Positions 38,956 to 48,607 of a stretch of DNA of 64,000 nt are shown here, in pieces. Every line of letters begins with the position of its first letter. The stretch's first letter is position 1. This DNA is from Sulfuricurvum sp. (lineage in GTDB: Bacteria > Campylobacterota > Campylobacteria > Campylobacterales > Sulfurimonadaceae), in NCBI GenBank assembly GCA_028718525.1, contig JAQULP010000005.1, positions 45,548-109,547 of the forward strand, given 5' to 3'. The notes under the pieces are model-generated. The model was given only the letters and a program-made list of their open reading frames with translations, searched no databases and was not told where the DNA came from. The position numbers and the translations under genes are program-made.

Positions 38956-40245
38956 ATGAGTAAACTTTTAGAAGTTGATGCCTATCTTTATGGGCATAAG
39001 ATCGGTACAATGATCATGCATATGAGTAGAATTTATTTCGAATACGACTCTGCTTTTAAATCTCTCGGACTTGAAATATCTCCCCTGAAATTAAATACGA
39101 AAAAAATCCCCGGCGCGTATACAAATCCTGATTCACCTGATTACTATTATGGGATGTGTGGAGTTTTTTTCCAATCTCTTCCAGATAAACATGGAATGCC
39201 CTTTATTGATCGCTATTTTGAGCGACAAGGGGTAGCTTCGGATAAAGTGACCTTGCTGCAAAAGCTAACGTTCATTGCCGATCGCGGTATGGGTGCCATA
39301 GAGTATGCACCAAAAGAACATGAAGAGATTATGGAAGCAGCCATCGCACTCAGTGCAAAAGAATTACGAGAAGAGATGCGCCTTGTTTTAGAGGATGATG
39401 TAAAAAATACATCGATCAGAGATTTTATGAATATCGTCAATAATGCATCACCCATAGGCGGTGCTAGACCAAAGTTACTGATTTCTTACAATCAACAAAG
39501 TGGTGAAATAAGAAGCAATAGCGGCACACTTCAAGATGGATTTGTCCGTTCAATATTGAAATTTGATGAGTCATACCCTAATGCAGATGGTATTAACGAA
39601 AGTATTGAGTTAACAAAATTAGAATACCTTCATATGTCCTTGGCGTCAGAGTGTGGGATTACAATACCTGCTATGACATTGATCGAAGAGAATGGGGAAC
39701 ACCACTTAATTTTCGAGCGATACGATAGAGATAAGCATGACCAAAAAATCCATGTATGCAGCGCGGCTGGTTTGATGCATAAAGATATCCGTGTAGCGCA
39801 AGTAATGTCATACGAGGAACTTCTAAAATTAACCAATCTGATCACGAAAAGTCAAAGTGATGTTGAAGAGATGTTTCGGCGGATGGTATTCAATGCCTTA
39901 TCGTTCAATGTGGATGACCATGCCAAAAACTTTGAATTTATGATGGACCGTACTGGACAATGGCGTCTTGCACCGGCATATGACGTCACGTATTCCAAAG
40001 GAGTCGTCAAAGAGCATCTTACTACGATTAATGGTAAGAGTTCCAATTTTAGCATCGATGACTTTTTGGTAGTCGCTCAGAAAAATCTTATTGATCAAAA
40101 GAGTGCAAAATACATTATTAATACCACTGCTGCAAAGCTTTCAACTTATAAAATGAGAGCTAAAGATACTGGTATTAGTGAAAGTGAAGCAATTAAAATT
40201 GGTACAGAAATACATATGCAGCTTGTTAGGTTAGGACTTGTTTAA
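38956..40245 (+). CDS. hipA: HipA-family kinase toxin (copy 1)
   Basis: IGGARPKLLISY; FERYDRDKHDQKIHVCSAAGL; VFNALSFNVDDHAKNFEFMMD...APAYDVTYS. Confidence 0.92.
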   Translation: MSKLLEVDAYLYGHKIGTMIMHMSRIYFEYDSAFKSLGLEISPLKLNTKKIPGAYTNPDSPDYYYGMCGVFFQSLPDKHGMPFIDRYFERQGVASDKVTLLQKLTFIADRGMGAIEYAPKEHEEIMEAAIALSAKELREEMRLVLEDDVKNTSIRDFMNIVNNASPIGGARPKLLISYNQQSGEIRSNSGTLQDGFVRSILKFDESYPNADGINESIELTKLEYLHMSLASECGITIPAMTLIEENGEHHLIFERYDRDKHDQKIHVCSAAGLMHKDIRVAQVMSYEELLKLTNLITKSQSDVEEMFRRMVFNALSFNVDDHAKNFEFMMDRTGQWRLAPAYDVTYSKGVVKEHLTTINGKSSNFSIDDFLVVAQKNLIDQKSAKYIINTTAAKLSTYKMRAKDTGISESEAIKIGTEIHMQLVRLGLV

Positions 40246-40270
40246 TTCATAATAGAATTTAGAATCTCGG

Positions 40271-40534
40271 CTAGGAATAGACTGTCACCCAAACTTGACC
40301 AATGTTTGCAAAGATGAGTTGCCAAAAAAGCAGAACTTTCAAAGGGCCGTTTTGAAAATGAGCTATATTTCGCTTATAAAGCACGAAAAGCTTTTTCTCG
40401 ATCAAGGTATGGTCTAAAGTGCGATCGAAGGAAATAGATGCGTTTTTGTTATTTTCACGAGGTATTTCAAAGAGCCGAGAAACAAAATCCCGACTTGGAA
40501 TCGACTGCCGTTCAAACTTGGCCAATGTTTGCAA
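40271..40534 (-). pseudogene. Degenerate partial duplicate of the 411-aa protein's C-terminal domain
   Basis: FERQSIPSRDFVSRLFE...LIEKKLFVLYKRNI vs FERQSIPSRDFISRLFE...FIEKNYFALCVRNI in 40577-41812. Confidence 0.7.
40274..40339 (+). repeat. 66-bp direct repeat copy 1
   Basis: About 60/66 identical to 40497-40562, last ~40 nt identical. Confidence 0.8.
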
Positions 40535-40562
40535 AGATGAGTTGCCAAAAAAGCAGAACTTT
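40497..40562 (+). repeat. 66-bp direct repeat copy 2
   Basis: See copy 1; additionally 40466-40513 matches 41045-41092 at 47/48. Confidence 0.8.
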
Positions 40563-40576
40563 GCAACGGCATGGCA

Positions 40577-41812
40577 TCAGAGTGTTTTTTTAACATTTTT
40601 CAGGATCTTGATTTTTCTCTCGATTTCATCAGGTTTTCCCGAAACGGTTATGACTTCTGCCTCTCTGGCAAATGCGCTGACAAATTCACTGAGTTCCGGA
40701 CGATGATGTCGTTTGATTTTTAAAAACCATCCCGTGATGTACAGATCTTCAACGGCAGCACTGGCGAACAAAAAATTGAACAGACGTCTTGATTTATTTT
40801 TGCCGTGAGCATCAAACATATCTATGTCGTGCGCATTGGCAATTGCCTGCGTCAAGAGATTGATTTGTTCTCCATCGTAAATTTTCGTTGCGTCCGGCAT
40901 CAAAAACACCGAATCAAATCTCAATCGGTTTTCGTAACAAATGATATTTCGCACACAAAGGGCGAAATAGTTTTTTTCGATAAAAACATAGTCTGATGTG
41001 AAATCTACGTAAACGGATCCATTCCCGCTTGCTTTGCTCAATGTTTCAAAGAGCCGAGAAATAAAATCCCGACTTGGAATCGACTGCCGTTCGAATTGGA
41101 TCATGTCCACAAATGAAAATCCTGTATCCTCATCACTCTCTTCAAAAGATGTGCCGAACGTTTCGTGTTCAGCATGCTGCAAAAGAAGTTCATACTGCTG
41201 GGCTTCGCTCATGTATCCATCAGCTTCAATCACGTTTGACTCCGACTCGGCATCGCTCGCTTTCTCATCTGCGGCGTCACCCTTTTTTGGAGTGCTTATG
41301 ATTTTTTTTGTCGGGAGGCTGGTGTTTTTTTTCGGAAGCGACTGGATTGTTTTTTTAGAAGGAGCCTGCTGCTGTTCTTCATCGGTTACGGGTATGGCTA
41401 TTTTTTTTTCGGAAGGTTTGGAGAAATCGGGAATCGGAAATTCGTTTTCCAAAGCAACTTCATCGGGAATGTATTGGGCGGGTTTGAGATACAGCTTGTC
41501 GGATGCGCCGGTCAACTCCTCTTCATCCTCAAGCCCATTCTCTTCTTGGGTGCCGGTGGAGATCGGATTTGCGTCATTCATTTGCTGTACCGACATCTCG
41601 TACATTTTGTCGGCGCGCATCTCTTCATTCATCTGAACAAGTCTGCTGACTTGCTTCAGGATATTTTTTTCGATCCCGCTTTCTTTGTCTCGCTCTTTCC
41701 CCTGCTCATCCGTTCCGGCTTGGCTGCGAGTCTCATTTTTTCTTTTTGATGATTCCATTTCATTCGGATCCCCCATCGGCCGAAAAAATCTGTCGAAACA
41801 AATGGACTTCAC
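40577..41812 (-). CDS. Unknown protein: acidic/low-complexity N-terminal half plus globular C-terminal domain
   Basis: Long ORF with RQSIPSRDFISRLFETLSKASGNGSVYVDFTSDYVFIEKNYFALCVRN; start may be internal (MGDPNE or MESSKR). Confidence 0.7.
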   Translation of the reverse strand: MKSICFDRFFRPMGDPNEMESSKRKNETRSQAGTDEQGKERDKESGIEKNILKQVSRLVQMNEEMRADKMYEMSVQQMNDANPISTGTQEENGLEDEEELTGASDKLYLKPAQYIPDEVALENEFPIPDFSKPSEKKIAIPVTDEEQQQAPSKKTIQSLPKKNTSLPTKKIISTPKKGDAADEKASDAESESNVIEADGYMSEAQQYELLLQHAEHETFGTSFEESDEDTGFSFVDMIQFERQSIPSRDFISRLFETLSKASGNGSVYVDFTSDYVFIEKNYFALCVRNIICYENRLRFDSVFLMPDATKIYDGEQINLLTQAIANAHDIDMFDAHGKNKSRRLFNFLFASAAVEDLYITGWFLKIKRHHRPELSEFVSAFAREAEVITVSGKPDEIERKIKILKNVKKTL

Positions 41813-41830
41813 TCCGCACTCGTCCGCATG

Positions 41831-42109
41831 TCAATCATGAAACACCCAGCGAACCGCTCCGTCTTTTAAATTCTCAACCTCTCTTACATAACCGGGAATC
41901 GGAATTTCCGTTGTTGCATTTTCTTGTCCCGGCATTTTGAAATACATGATATGCTCTTCAAGCTCGTGTATATTTTTTTCATCAACGATTGAAAAATTTT
42001 TAATATTGATTTTTCCGTTTTCATCAATGAGTGCTTTGTGCTGTTTCGAATTTCGAATTAGAAACAAAGCATGCGCCGCATCAACTTTTATTTCTTCCCC
42101 TGCATCCAA
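41831..42109 (-). CDS. Unknown small protein, probably the downstream half of a poly-A-split ORF (upstream half 42088-42246)
   Basis: TTG-initiated ORF DAGEEIKVDAAHALFLIRNSKQHKALID...; preceded in another frame by MEILANLFLALALLFLAKVLFNILSEP... across an A9 run. Confidence 0.5.
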   Translation of the reverse strand: MDAGEEIKVDAAHALFLIRNSKQHKALIDENGKINIKNFSIVDEKNIHELEEHIMYFKMPGQENATTEIPIPGYVREVENLKDGAVRWVFHD

Positions 42110-42321
42110 TTTTTTTTTGATCTCCCCTCTACCCGTTCACCTCTGACGGGAGGAGATTTTTTTGCGGGCTCGGACAGGATGTTGAATAAAACCTTGGCCA
42201 AAAAGAGAAGTGCGAGTGCCAAGAACAAATTAGCCAGTATTTCCATTCTATCCCCATTTTAACAAAAAACACGATTTTCCTCGCGCACGTTATTTATAAC
42301 TCTTTTTTCCATAAACATATA

Positions 42322-42551
<230 letters not shown>

Positions 42552-42562
42552 CCCGGAGGCCC

Positions 42563-43186
42563 TTATTCGATCACCGGTGGCGGGACCCCGTTTCCGCTCT
42601 TAATATAGCTCATATATTGCGTCATACCGAACACAATCTGAATGAAATTCCCTTGATTCGCAATAGAATCAAGCAGTTCAAATTCTTCAACCGAGAGCAG
42701 TTTTTTGAGCGCCGATGCCGAGAACGGAACCGCTGAAAACCGTCTAATATTGTCACCATTTTTGATCACAACAACGTTGTAAAACTTCCTCTTAAATTCA
42801 ACTTTTCGCGCGTTTCGAAACTTGGAAACATCAATAGAATAATGATTAATCCGCACCAATTCATAGTTATCTTCGAGCCACGACGCAACCAGCAGCATCC
42901 CGTTTTTCACCATAGCTTTATCCCCGTTTTCGACCAACAAAAAGTGGTCTTCAACCACAGGGGTATCAAGCCAATTTGCAAAACATTTGATCATAAAGTT
43001 ATAGTCAACATTGAACACATTTCCCCTCTCGTTGAACACGATCGGGGGGATAAAATCCTTCTCTTCACTATTCTCATAAATGATGTTCAGGCTTGCGAGC
43101 ATGTAGGTCAAAAACTCTTTCATTTCGTCTTCGGTACGAACCGAAAAAATCAGATCAGCGGGTTGTGAATAATCAAAAACACTCAT
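42563..43186 (-). CDS. Unknown 207-aa protein
   Basis: [38 protein letters not shown]...; overlaps upstream RHH-like gene. Confidence 0.65.
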   Translation of the reverse strand: MSVFDYSQPADLIFSVRTEDEMKEFLTYMLASLNIIYENSEEKDFIPPIVFNERGNVFNVDYNFMIKCFANWLDTPVVEDHFLLVENGDKAMVKNGMLLVASWLEDNYELVRINHYSIDVSKFRNARKVEFKRKFYNVVVIKNGDNIRRFSAVPFSASALKKLLSVEEFELLDSIANQGNFIQIVFGMTQYMSYIKSGNGVPPPVIE

Positions 43187-43436
43187 TAATTTTCCCCTCT
43201 GCTTTCATCTTTTTTCCACTTGTTTTTTTCTTTTTTTCTTCAAAAACAGAGGCGTCGAATGCTGCCCCTTGAAGAATATAATCCCGCAAAGTTTCCTCCG
43301 GAGTTTGAGCAAAATCATCCGCTTTTCGTTTCAAAATCTCCATCTCTTTTTCAGTCAAACTAATTGTAATTTTTTCCGACAAAGCGCCTTTTAGTTCCGC
43401 TTCTTTTTTCTTTTTCAAGTATAAAGTATCCGCCAT
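43173..43436 (-). CDS. Small basic RHH-like DNA-binding protein
   Basis: KITISLTEKEMEILKRKADDFAQTPEETLRDYILQGA. Confidence 0.55.
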   Translation of the reverse strand: MADTLYLKKKKEAELKGALSEKITISLTEKEMEILKRKADDFAQTPEETLRDYILQGAAFDASVFEEKKKKTSGKKMKAEGKINECF

Positions 43437-43453
43437 TTTATCCCCCTTCTTTT

Positions 43454-43993
43454 CTATTCATCACTTGGAAATTGGTCACTGTTTCCGAAGATCAAACTCT
43501 TCACTTCAAGCTCATCTTGGAATGCAACAACACCGTCTTTGCCTTGGCATAGAATGATGTTTTTCATCTCACCCTGCTGAGTAATATAAGGGAGTTCATC
43601 CGATAGAATTTCAACCAGAAACTCACCCTCTTTGGTGAAGCGATCACCCTCTTTTAGAATCAGTTTTTTAGCGACCGATTTCATTCTGTCCCGCTGTGTG
43701 TAGAGCTTTTGAAGACCTGTATTTTCGATATAGTTTCGTAGTTGATTTTCACCGACTTCAATCGGATCACCGGACAGAGTCATTAACCGAACACGGCACA
43801 CTTTTTCGGAATTTAGATTTTGTGAAATCGATAAAATGTTTAAGCCGACCACATTATTCGGATAGATAAAAATATCCCCTTCTTCAAGTGTCAGCTCATC
43901 CGGCTCATCGTTTTCATGGTATTCGTGCTCTTCAGCACCGTCGTATTGATGAACACCAAGTTCATCCTCGTGTATATTCATTTCATCAGACAT
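43454..43993 (-). CDS. Unknown 179-aa protein with acidic N-terminus
   Basis: MSDEMNIHEDELGVHQYDGAEEHEYHENDEPDELTLEEGDIFIYPNNVVGLN...; RBS-like AGGAGT upstream. Confidence 0.65.
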   Translation of the reverse strand: MSDEMNIHEDELGVHQYDGAEEHEYHENDEPDELTLEEGDIFIYPNNVVGLNILSISQNLNSEKVCRVRLMTLSGDPIEVGENQLRNYIENTGLQKLYTQRDRMKSVAKKLILKEGDRFTKEGEFLVEILSDELPYITQQGEMKNIILCQGKDGVVAFQDELEVKSLIFGNSDQFPSDE

Positions 43994-44124
43994 GTGTACT
44001 CCTTTTTTGTGTCATATAGGTAATATGTTTTTTTTACGAAAATATTGCTGTCACTGATTCAAATCTGTGGAATTTTTATATATTTGAGGTTGGCCGGATA
44101 CGTTTCGGCCATGTATTGGAAGGA

Positions 44125-44241
44125 TTATCGAATGCGGTCCGTAATATTTTTAACTTCATTAGAGGCTATGCTTTTGCCGTCTTTTATGCTTTTTAGATAC
44201 TCGTCGGATTTCAGCAGGCAGTCTACTAAAATAGCGATCAT
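44125..44241 (-). CDS. Small ORF, possible gene remnant
   Basis: MIAILVDCLLKSDEYLKSIKDGKSIASNEVKNITDRIR*; frame extends upstream without a clear start. Confidence 0.25.
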   Translation of the reverse strand: MIAILVDCLLKSDEYLKSIKDGKSIASNEVKNITDRIR

Positions 44242-44414
44242 TGCATCGCCGTCACGAAGAGTATTGATCGTAGAAATGAATGGTTTTTATCTCACCTTAC
44301 TTTATAATATAAATATACGTTTTTTTATAACCTAATATATGTATATATATAATTATGTATTGTTTTTTTATAAATAGTGTACAATTCTATTATAAAGTTA
44401 TTAAGAGGGGAAAA

Positions 44415-45659
44415 ATGTCCGCAATTAAGCGTATAGAACTGTGGGCTTGGGAAAGACAGATTGGCAGTGTTGTCGAAGAGGGAAATCGGCTTGTCTTGGA
44501 GATGATCGCCGGCAATTCCCATTTTTCTCCTCTACAATTTGATGCACAAAACATCGTCACGTCGATTGACAATGTTTATGGAATCGGTTTGATTGGAGAC
44601 GCCATCCCGGGCTCCTATGGTATGGATTATCTTGGACATTATTTTCAAGATGAATTTGGTAGAAAACCCTCTGTTGCAGAAATACTTGCTTTTATAGGCT
44701 CACATGGCCTTGGAGCAATTGAGTTTCGTCCTCCCAGCAGCACAGGCGATGTCAGCACAGAGCTTGTAGCAACGCTTGAAGAGTTGAAAACTCAATCAAG
44801 AAGGGTTTATGAAGGAGAACACCAAGTCGAACTTTCAAAGTTGATTGCGGTATCCAACAGTGCCATAGGCGGAGCAAGGACAAAAGCTATCGTTGGATTC
44901 AACCCCGAAACAAACATGATCCATATCGGCCAAAAGAACAGCAAATCTCCGGACGGGTTTAGAAAATGCATTGTCAAATTCAACGCGAAAAAAGAGAAGG
45001 AAATAGACCAGTATAACATTGAAATCAAGGCGGAATACCTCTACTGCAAGTTGGCCAAAGCCCTTGGAATAAAAATGAGTGAATCCTGGCTGATCGAAGA
45101 AAACGGTATTTGCCATTTCGCAACAGAGCGATTTGATATTACACAGCAAGGCGAACGTCTGCATCTCCATTCGTTCGCAGGACTTATCGGTTCGGATGCA
45201 GCCTCATTCGCAACAAGCTACGACGCACTATTTCGGGTCTCTAATACCATAGCAGTATCTGAACAAGACAAAGAGCAGCTATTGAAAACAATGATTTTCA
45301 ACCTTATTTTTGGAAACAAAGACGACCATGCCCGCAACTTTTCCTTTTTAATGGACAAAAGAGGGATATGGAAGGTGGCTCCCGCATACGATTTGACATT
45401 TTCGGTTCACAGTTATGGGGCAAACAAGCATCAGCTCAAAATAAACAGGGGGTTTGCGGACAGCGCAAAAATAAAAGACATAGATACTACTGCAAATATC
45501 ATAGGGATAAAGAATTCCAAAGAAGTGCTTGAGCATTTTATTGATTTTAAACATGCATATATGCATGTTTTTGCCGAAGAACTCGGCATTGAAGCGTTTG
45601 CAAAGGGTGTGATTTCTGCTACGGCCGCAATGGACAAAAAGATGGGAGGTTCCAAATGA
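44415..45659 (+). CDS. hipA: HipA-family kinase toxin (copy 2, precedes its antitoxin)
   Basis: ATG at 44415 after AAGAGGGG; IGGARTKAIVGF; IFNLIFGNKDDHARNFSFLMD...APAYDLTFS. Confidence 0.92.
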   Translation: MSAIKRIELWAWERQIGSVVEEGNRLVLEMIAGNSHFSPLQFDAQNIVTSIDNVYGIGLIGDAIPGSYGMDYLGHYFQDEFGRKPSVAEILAFIGSHGLGAIEFRPPSSTGDVSTELVATLEELKTQSRRVYEGEHQVELSKLIAVSNSAIGGARTKAIVGFNPETNMIHIGQKNSKSPDGFRKCIVKFNAKKEKEIDQYNIEIKAEYLYCKLAKALGIKMSESWLIEENGICHFATERFDITQQGERLHLHSFAGLIGSDAASFATSYDALFRVSNTIAVSEQDKEQLLKTMIFNLIFGNKDDHARNFSFLMDKRGIWKVAPAYDLTFSVHSYGANKHQLKINRGFADSAKIKDIDTTANIIGIKNSKEVLEHFIDFKHAYMHVFAEELGIEAFAKGVISATAAMDKKMGGSK

Positions 45660-45994
45660 CAAAATCTGAATTGCTCATGTACTCTGATGCAGAGATCGCG
45701 GCAGAAATCGGGCGCTATGCAAAAGAAAAAAGGCTTTTTTTAAATGTCAGTCAAAAAGATTTTGCCAAAGAGGTCGGCATGTCTCATATTTCGTATGTAG
45801 AATTTGAGAATACTGGAAAAACTTCAACACTCAAACTAATCAAGATACTGCGCCGCCTAAATCTACTTGGTGACATGATGATGGGCATGGCCAATCAAAA
45901 CTCGATAGAGAATCTTGGTCTTGAAGAATATTATAAACGATCGACTGCTAAACCAAGATTGCGTGCAGGAGTCAAACGACAAAAAGGATCCTGA
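45656..45994 (+). CDS. hipB: HipB-like XRE antitoxin
   Basis: EKRLFLNVSQKDFAKEVGMSHISYVEFENTGKTSTLKLIKILRRL; overlaps hipA stop. Confidence 0.8.
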   Translation: MTKSELLMYSDAEIAAEIGRYAKEKRLFLNVSQKDFAKEVGMSHISYVEFENTGKTSTLKLIKILRRLNLLGDMMMGMANQNSIENLGLEEYYKRSTAKPRLRAGVKRQKGS

Positions 45995-46048
45995 CTTAAA
46001 GCCGTCTAATCCTCCCTAATGTGGAAAACATCAGCTTAACTGCTTTAA

Positions 46049-46106
46049 ACTATTCATATTTGACAATTATTTGTCTTATTAGATACTATACTACTCATAT
46101 ATGACA
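46049..46106 (+). promoter_or_regulatory. Promoter and direct-repeat operator of hipBA-3
   Basis: ACTATTCATATTTGACA (46049-46065) and ACTACTCATATATGACA (46090-46106), 15/17; TTGACA-18-TACTAT. Confidence 0.55.
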
Positions 46107-46123
46107 TGTTATAGGTAATACAT

Positions 46124-46459
46124 ATGCGCTTCTCTCTTCTCTCCGATACTGCTATCCAAATCGAGCTTGGAAAACGCGTTGATATTAAGCGACGCGAGAA
46201 CGGTCTATCTTTAGAAGACTTGCGGGATAAAAGCGGCGTTAGTATCTCAACGATAACAAGAATGGTAGAGGGAAAGAGCTCCCCCTCTTTGATCAATTTC
46301 ATTAAAGTACTTCGAGCGTTGGGGGAACTTGATAAACTTAACATTCTTCTTGAATCCGACAACACCTTTCGCCCAAGCGGCCTAAATGCCGCCGAACCCA
46401 AAAAAAGAATATTCAAATCCAAAAAAACTACCGCCATACAATGGGGAGATGAAGAATGA
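46124..46459 (+). CDS. hipB: HipB-like XRE antitoxin
   Basis: GKRVDIKRRENGLSLEDLRDKSGVSISTITRMVEGKSSPSLINFIKVLRAL. Confidence 0.82.
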   Translation: MRFSLLSDTAIQIELGKRVDIKRRENGLSLEDLRDKSGVSISTITRMVEGKSSPSLINFIKVLRALGELDKLNILLESDNTFRPSGLNAAEPKKRIFKSKKTTAIQWGDEE

Positions 46460-47775
46460 GCACACCCATCATACATGTTTCACTCTGGGGGCGCACGGTC
46501 GGTTATCTTGGGTATGGTGCCAATGACAATGTCGCTACCTTTGAATTTGATCCAGAGTTTGCCTCGATGGCGTTGGAACTCTCCCCTATCGTTATGAAAT
46601 CAAACAAGCTGCTGCACAAATTCGACACGATCAGTTTTAGAACCTTCCATGGTCTTCCAGGGATATTTGCCGATTCGCTCCCCGATAAATTTGGTAATCA
46701 GTTGATCGACATCTTTTTTGCAGACAAAGGAAAACTACCAAATGACATTACGGCGCTTGATCGCCTTGCTTATATCGGAAAACGAAGCATGGGGGCGTTT
46801 GAATATACTCCGGAGCAAAATCCTGGCATTGCAATGGGTGGCGATGCACTTGATATCGGACATCTCTGTGAACTGGCCAACATGGTTCTCTCCAACAAGC
46901 AACAATTTGTGAATGAACTGGCCAATGCCTCATCTCATAACGATGCCCTCTCGATTATACAGATCGGTTCAAGTGCGGGCGGTGCACGCTCAAAAGCGCT
47001 CGTCGCGCGAGACAACAGGGGTACGTTTTACGATGGTAGCGTAAATTCTGGCTCAGATAAAACATACTGGCTTTTAAAATTTGATACCACTGAGAACAGC
47101 GACCGGGATAGAAAAGATCCAAAGGGGATGACTAAAATAGAGTACATCTACTCTTTAATCGCCAAACAATGCGACATCATGCTGCCAAAGACCGACTATC
47201 TGATCAACGGGGACGATTTTTTATTCATGATTGAGCGCTTTGATCGTGAAGTACATGAGGGCAAACTTAGAAAGAAGCACTACTCCTCATGGGCTGCATT
47301 GCAGCATTTTGATCGTGATACCACCGGCGCATATTCGTATGAGCAATTAATCCTCACCATGCGCGAATTAAATCTTGGACACAATGAATTCGTCGAACTT
47401 TACCGTCGTGCCGTCTTTAACATCATCGGACGAAATCAAGACGATCACGCAAAGAACTTTGGCTTTCAAATGGACAGAAACGCTGTATGGAGCCTCTCCC
47501 CTGCGTTTGACATGACTTTTTCATACGATCCTCTCGGAAAATGGACCAACACGCATCAAATCTCGCTATCGGGTAAACGGGATCACTTTGAGCGCAACGA
47601 TCTTTTGGCTTTCGCTTCGAAATGCAATATCCGTGCAAAACAGGCTAATGAAATTATTGAACAATCTCTTGAAGCTTTTAATAGTTTTACACGGTTGGCT
47701 CAAGAGCATGAAGTTCCGAATGAACTTTACAAACAGGTTTTTGCATCGCTCAGAGTTAAAAGTTTACAGTTCTGA
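46456..47775 (+). CDS. hipA: HipA-family kinase toxin (copy 3)
   Basis: GSSAGGARSKALVARD; FNIIGRNQDDHAKNFGFQMD...SPAFDMTFSYDP. Confidence 0.93.
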   Translation: MSTPIIHVSLWGRTVGYLGYGANDNVATFEFDPEFASMALELSPIVMKSNKLLHKFDTISFRTFHGLPGIFADSLPDKFGNQLIDIFFADKGKLPNDITALDRLAYIGKRSMGAFEYTPEQNPGIAMGGDALDIGHLCELANMVLSNKQQFVNELANASSHNDALSIIQIGSSAGGARSKALVARDNRGTFYDGSVNSGSDKTYWLLKFDTTENSDRDRKDPKGMTKIEYIYSLIAKQCDIMLPKTDYLINGDDFLFMIERFDREVHEGKLRKKHYSSWAALQHFDRDTTGAYSYEQLILTMRELNLGHNEFVELYRRAVFNIIGRNQDDHAKNFGFQMDRNAVWSLSPAFDMTFSYDPLGKWTNTHQISLSGKRDHFERNDLLAFASKCNIRAKQANEIIEQSLEAFNSFTRLAQEHEVPNELYKQVFASLRVKSLQF

Positions 47776-47902
47776 CGTCTTCAACGTTATGGGGTATTCC
47801 CGAGTCGTTCTACATGAAATCAAAAATCCAATCACGGACCGAACATGTATTTGGATTTTTGGCCAATTCGATGAATAACGGTCTTCACCTCAAACTATAA
47901 TA

Positions 47903-48583
47903 CTATATAAGTTTATACCCTATTTTTGCGTGATTACGTAGACTTGAATCGTCTCCAATTTTTTTACGCAGCCGTAAAATAAGATTTTTGAGGGCACCAT
48001 CAGACATATCGTCATCAAGCGTGTTGGAAAAAGCCTCATAAGTGATAATCTGTCCTCGATTTCGAATCAGCAATTCCATAGCATGGATCTCATTTTTTGT
48101 CAGAACTGTGCTTTCGCCGTTCTCATGAACAAATGATTTCGAGAAAAAATCATACGCTATTGTATCGTTGATTTTTGCCATCAATAGGCCTTGGGCATTG
48201 AGACGATCGACCGCTAGATAAAGTACTTTGATCAATGCATTAAATTCAATCGGTTTGTGGATGTATTCGATCAAATTGAGTTTACACGCTTCGAGTAAAT
48301 CGGAAGTTTCAACTGAGCCTGAGACAATAACAATTGGTATTTTATCGTTTTGAATTCGAATATTTTTTGCAACATCGATGCCGCTGCACTCTCCCATATG
48401 GATATCAAGTATCACAATATCAATACGGTGGGTTTCGTATATTTCCAATGCCTCTTTTCCGTCCGCTACGGCATAGACACTCCCAACGACCAGTCGTAGT
48501 GTCTCCTCCGTAATAGTGCGAAGCTGATCATCGTCTTCGGCATACAAAACCGATAAATTTTTAAATTCGCTGTATTTTGCCAT
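47903..48583 (-). CDS. OmpR-type response regulator
   Basis: LYAEDDDQLRTITEE...IVILDIHMGECSGIDV; winged-helix C-terminus. Confidence 0.9.
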   Translation of the reverse strand: MAKYSEFKNLSVLYAEDDDQLRTITEETLRLVVGSVYAVADGKEALEIYETHRIDIVILDIHMGECSGIDVAKNIRIQNDKIPIVIVSGSVETSDLLEACKLNLIEYIHKPIEFNALIKVLYLAVDRLNAQGLLMAKINDTIAYDFFSKSFVHENGESTVLTKNEIHAMELLIRNRGQIITYEAFSNTLDDDMSDGALKNLILRLRKKIGDDSSLRNHAKIGYKLI

Positions 48584-48607
48584 ACACGAAACCTCTCTGT
48601 AATATCT

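Noticed and set aside
41034-41636. 200-aa plus-strand ORF opposite the 411-aa gene
   Set aside because: Ser/Cys-rich composition typical of antisense of an acidic/Lys-rich gene; the opposite strand has the better gene context.
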